Both the position numbers and the translations under genes were made by a program. Positions 30,916-32,370 of a stretch of 32,370 bases of DNA are shown in pieces. Positions within the stretch are counted from its first letter, which is position 1. Every line of letters begins with the position of its first letter. The notes under the pieces were generated by a model. It was given only the letters and a program-made list of their open reading frames with translations. It searched no databases and was not told the DNA's origin. Origin of the DNA: Rubrivivax sp. (GTDB taxonomy: Bacteria > Pseudomonadota > Gammaproteobacteria > Burkholderiales > Burkholderiaceae_C); contig JAIXTY010000060.1 of the NCBI GenBank assembly GCA_027483705.1, positions 1-32,370 of the forward strand, in the 5' to 3' direction.

Positions 30916-30947
30916 GTGTCCTCGTCCCTCCTTCGGGTGTCATCGTC
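30916..30947 (+). repeat. Direct repeat with 21-base period
   Basis: GTGTCCTCGTC (30916-30926) and GTGTCATCGTC (30937-30947) match at 10 of 11 bases and start 21 bases apart, two helical turns. They lie in otherwise featureless sequence between the lipoprotein gene and the metH promoter. Confidence 0.35.
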
Positions 30948-31017
30948 AGCGCTGGGGACTTACGCGGAAAAGTTCATCGAAACGGCTCGCGCGCGCGGAC
31001 GCCACCCCGCCCGAAAC

Positions 31018-31023
31018 TAGAAT
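31018..31023 (+). promoter_or_regulatory. -10 element of the metH promoter
   Basis: TAGAAT lies 11 bases before the riboswitch begins, so transcription would start almost at the first aptamer helix. No good -35 was found. Confidence 0.45.
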
Positions 31024-31033
31024 CGCAGGTTTT

Positions 31034-31117
31034 CCGAGGAGCGCTGCGACGGGGCCATCCCGCCAGGCTCGGAACGCGGTGCCGCCGTCTGGCGCCGCAG
31101 GCCCAACGGCGCTCGAC
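31034..31117 (+). promoter_or_regulatory. S-adenosylhomocysteine (SAH) riboswitch
   Basis: The segment has the conserved core of the SAH riboswitch: CCGAGGAGCGCTGC, a short hairpin, CAGGCTCGGAAC, and a distal AACGGCGCTC. P1 is CCGAG (31034-31038) with CTCGG (31068-31072). The pseudoknot is GAGCGC (31039-31044) with GCGCTC (31109-31114). A further stem forms between GCGGTGCC and GGCGCCGC. SAH riboswitches turn on metH and ahcY genes when SAH accumulates; the position directly before metH fits. Recognition is by conserved bases and pairing, without a covariance search. Confidence 0.9.
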
Positions 31118-31136
31118 CCCACCTGCTGGAGTCGAG
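31112..31136 (+). promoter_or_regulatory. Candidate riboswitch expression platform (ribosome-site sequestering hairpin)
   Basis: CTCGAC (31112-31117) can pair with GTCGAG (31131-31136), enclosing most of the GGAG ribosome site (31128-31131) that serves the metH ATG at 31140. Its left arm shares CTC (31112-31114) with the SAH pseudoknot, so the two helices exclude each other: ligand binding would expose the ribosome site. Confidence 0.55.
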
Positions 31137-31139
31137 CCC

Positions 31140-32370
31140 ATGACCACCTCCCCGTCGCCCCAACCCGCCGTCACGCCGCCGCCGATGCGCCTGTCGGGGC
31201 TGGAGCCCGTGGCCATCGGGGCCGGCTCGCTGTTCGTCAACATCGGCGAGCGCACCAACGTCACCGGCAGCCGCGCCTTCGCGAAGATGATCCTCGAGGG
31301 CCGCTTCGAGGACGCGCTGGCCGTGGCCCGGCAGCAGGTGGAAAACGGCGCGCAGGTCATCGACGTCAACATGGACGAGGCCATGCTCGACTCGGCCGCG
31401 GCGATGGAGCGCTTCCTCAAGCTCATCGCCGGCGAGCCCGAGATCGCGCGCGTGCCGATCATGATCGACTCGTCGAAGTGGTCGGTCATCGAGGCCGGCC
31501 TGAAGTGCATCCAGGGCAAGGGCATCGTCAACTCGATCTCGCTGAAGGAAGGCGAGGCCGAGTTCCGTCGCCAGGCCACGCTGGTGCGGCGTTATGGCGC
31601 CGCCGCGGTGGTGATGGCCTTCGACGAGCAGGGCCAGGCCGACACCTTCGCGCGCAAGACCGAGATCTGCGCCCGCGCCTACCGCATCCTGGTCGACGAG
31701 GTCGGCTTCCCGGCCGAGGACATCATCTTCGACCCCAACATCTTCGCCATCGCCACCGGCATCGAGGAGCACGACAACTACGCGGTCGACTTCATCGAGG
31801 CCACGCGCTGGATCAAGGCCCACCTGCCCGGTGCCAAGGTCAGCGGCGGCGTCAGCAACGTGAGCTTCAGCTTCCGCGGCAACGACCCGGTGCGCGAGGC
31901 CATCCACACCGTGTTCCTGTACCACGCCATCCGCGCGGGGCTGGACATGGGCATCGTCAACGCCGGCATGGTGGGCGTGTACGACGACCTCGACGCCGAG
32001 TTGCGCGAGCGCGTCGAGGACGTGGTGCTGAACCGGCGCAAGGACTCCGGCGAGCGCCTGATCGAGATCGCCGAGCGCGCCAAGGGCCAGGCCAAGGACG
32101 ACGGCGCACGGCTGGCCTGGCGCGCCGGCACGGTGGACGAGCGGCTTTCGCACGCGCTGGTGCACGGCATCACCGAGTTCATCACCGCCGACACCGAGGA
32201 AGCCTGGCAGGCCATCCAGGCCCGCGGCGGCCGGCCGCTGCACGTGATCGAAGGCCCGCTGATGGCCGGCATGAACGTCGTCGGCGACCTCTTCGGCGCC
32301 GGCAAGATGTTCCTGCCGCAGGTGGTGAAGAGCGCCCGCGTGATGAAGCAGGCCGTGGCCCATCTGCTGC
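31140..32370 (+). CDS. metH: Methionine synthase, methyl-THF and cobalamin part (cut by window end)
   Basis: Cobalamin-dependent methionine synthase: methyl transfer from 5-methyl-THF to B12 and on to homocysteine. Only the first 410 codons are in the window. After a short Pro-rich leader the protein begins directly with the pterin-binding domain: [66 protein letters not shown] and [13 protein letters not shown]. The helical cobalamin cap begins near [13 protein letters not shown] (about residue 350) and is incomplete. The roughly 330-residue homocysteine-binding domain that opens E. coli MetH is absent, so it must be encoded elsewhere. GGAG eight bases before the ATG is the ribosome site. 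Confidence 0.95.
   Translation, partial: MTTSPSPQPAVTPPPMRLSGLEPVAIGAGSLFVNIGERTNVTGSRAFAKMILEGRFEDALAVARQQVENGAQVIDVNMDEAMLDSAAAMERFLKLIAGEPEIARVPIMIDSSKWSVIEAGLKCIQGKGIVNSISLKEGEAEFRRQATLVRRYGAAAVVMAFDEQGQADTFARKTEICARAYRILVDEVGFPAEDIIFDPNIFAIATGIEEHDNYAVDFIEATRWIKAHLPGAKVSGGVSNVSFSFRGNDPVREAIHTVFLYHAIRAGLDMGIVNAGMVGVYDDLDAELRERVEDVVLNRRKDSGERLIEIAERAKGQAKDDGARLAWRAGTVDERLSHALVHGITEFITADTEEAWQAIQARGGRPLHVIEGPLMAGMNVVGDLFGAGKMFLPQVVKSARVMKQAVAHLL

Overview
This 32.4 kb window is very GC-rich, with strong GC bias at third codon positions that produces long spurious antisense frames. Gene content points to a betaproteobacterium of the order Burkholderiales, most likely the Rubrivivax/Leptothrix/Methylibium side. 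The indications are a fused indolepyruvate ferredoxin oxidoreductase, a methionine synthase without its homocysteine domain behind an SAH riboswitch, a glucokinase fused to an RpiR regulator, TRAP transporters and an NhaR-type LysR regulator. This placement is inferred from gene families; no phylogeny was run.

Layout, left to right. (1) 40-7,341, mostly minus strand: a tryptophan operon read right to left as trpE, trpG, ltaE (threonine aldolase), trpD, trpC, ung, followed by tRNA-Tyr with its own promoter. An IS110-family element in the opposite orientation sits between trpE and trpG. A short frame ending in Trp-Pro-Trp lies upstream of trpE and is a candidate leader peptide. (2) 7,659-16,716: a mixed region with a secreted chalcone isomerase-like protein, a cytosolic S9 peptidase, a saccharopine dehydrogenase-family enzyme, an orphan AP2-like protein in less GC-rich DNA, an Lrp/AsnC regulator, rpe and apaG (divergent), then a minus-strand operon of a GGDEF protein, an EamA transporter and a 38-residue membrane protein, and a second Lrp/AsnC regulator. 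(3) 16,857-21,286: a 1,192-residue indolepyruvate ferredoxin oxidoreductase overlapping a Nudix hydrolase gene. (4) 21,444-25,510: a three-gene TRAP transporter operon whose large permease carries an unusual Glu-Pro repeat insert. (5) 25,599-27,181: divergent Rrf2 and NhaR-type regulators sharing overlapping promoters. (6) 27,159-30,366: two divergent glucokinase genes, one fused to an RpiR/HexR-like regulator, with TGTAG/CTACA palindromes between them. (7) 30,387-32,370: a small lipoprotein, then an SAH riboswitch and the start of metH, cut by the window end.

How the parts relate: amino-acid metabolism dominates. It includes tryptophan synthesis, threonine/glycine interconversion, aromatic 2-oxo-acid oxidation, a lysine-type dehydrogenase, and methionine regeneration with SAH sensing. 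Glucose entry has what looks like local feedback through the glucokinase-regulator fusion. No phage, CRISPR array, rRNA or defence locus was seen. The most unusual items are the repeat insert in the TRAP permease, the predicted RNA structure downstream of the IS110 transposase, the mutually exclusive helices of the metH riboswitch, and the operator-like palindromes between the glucokinase genes.
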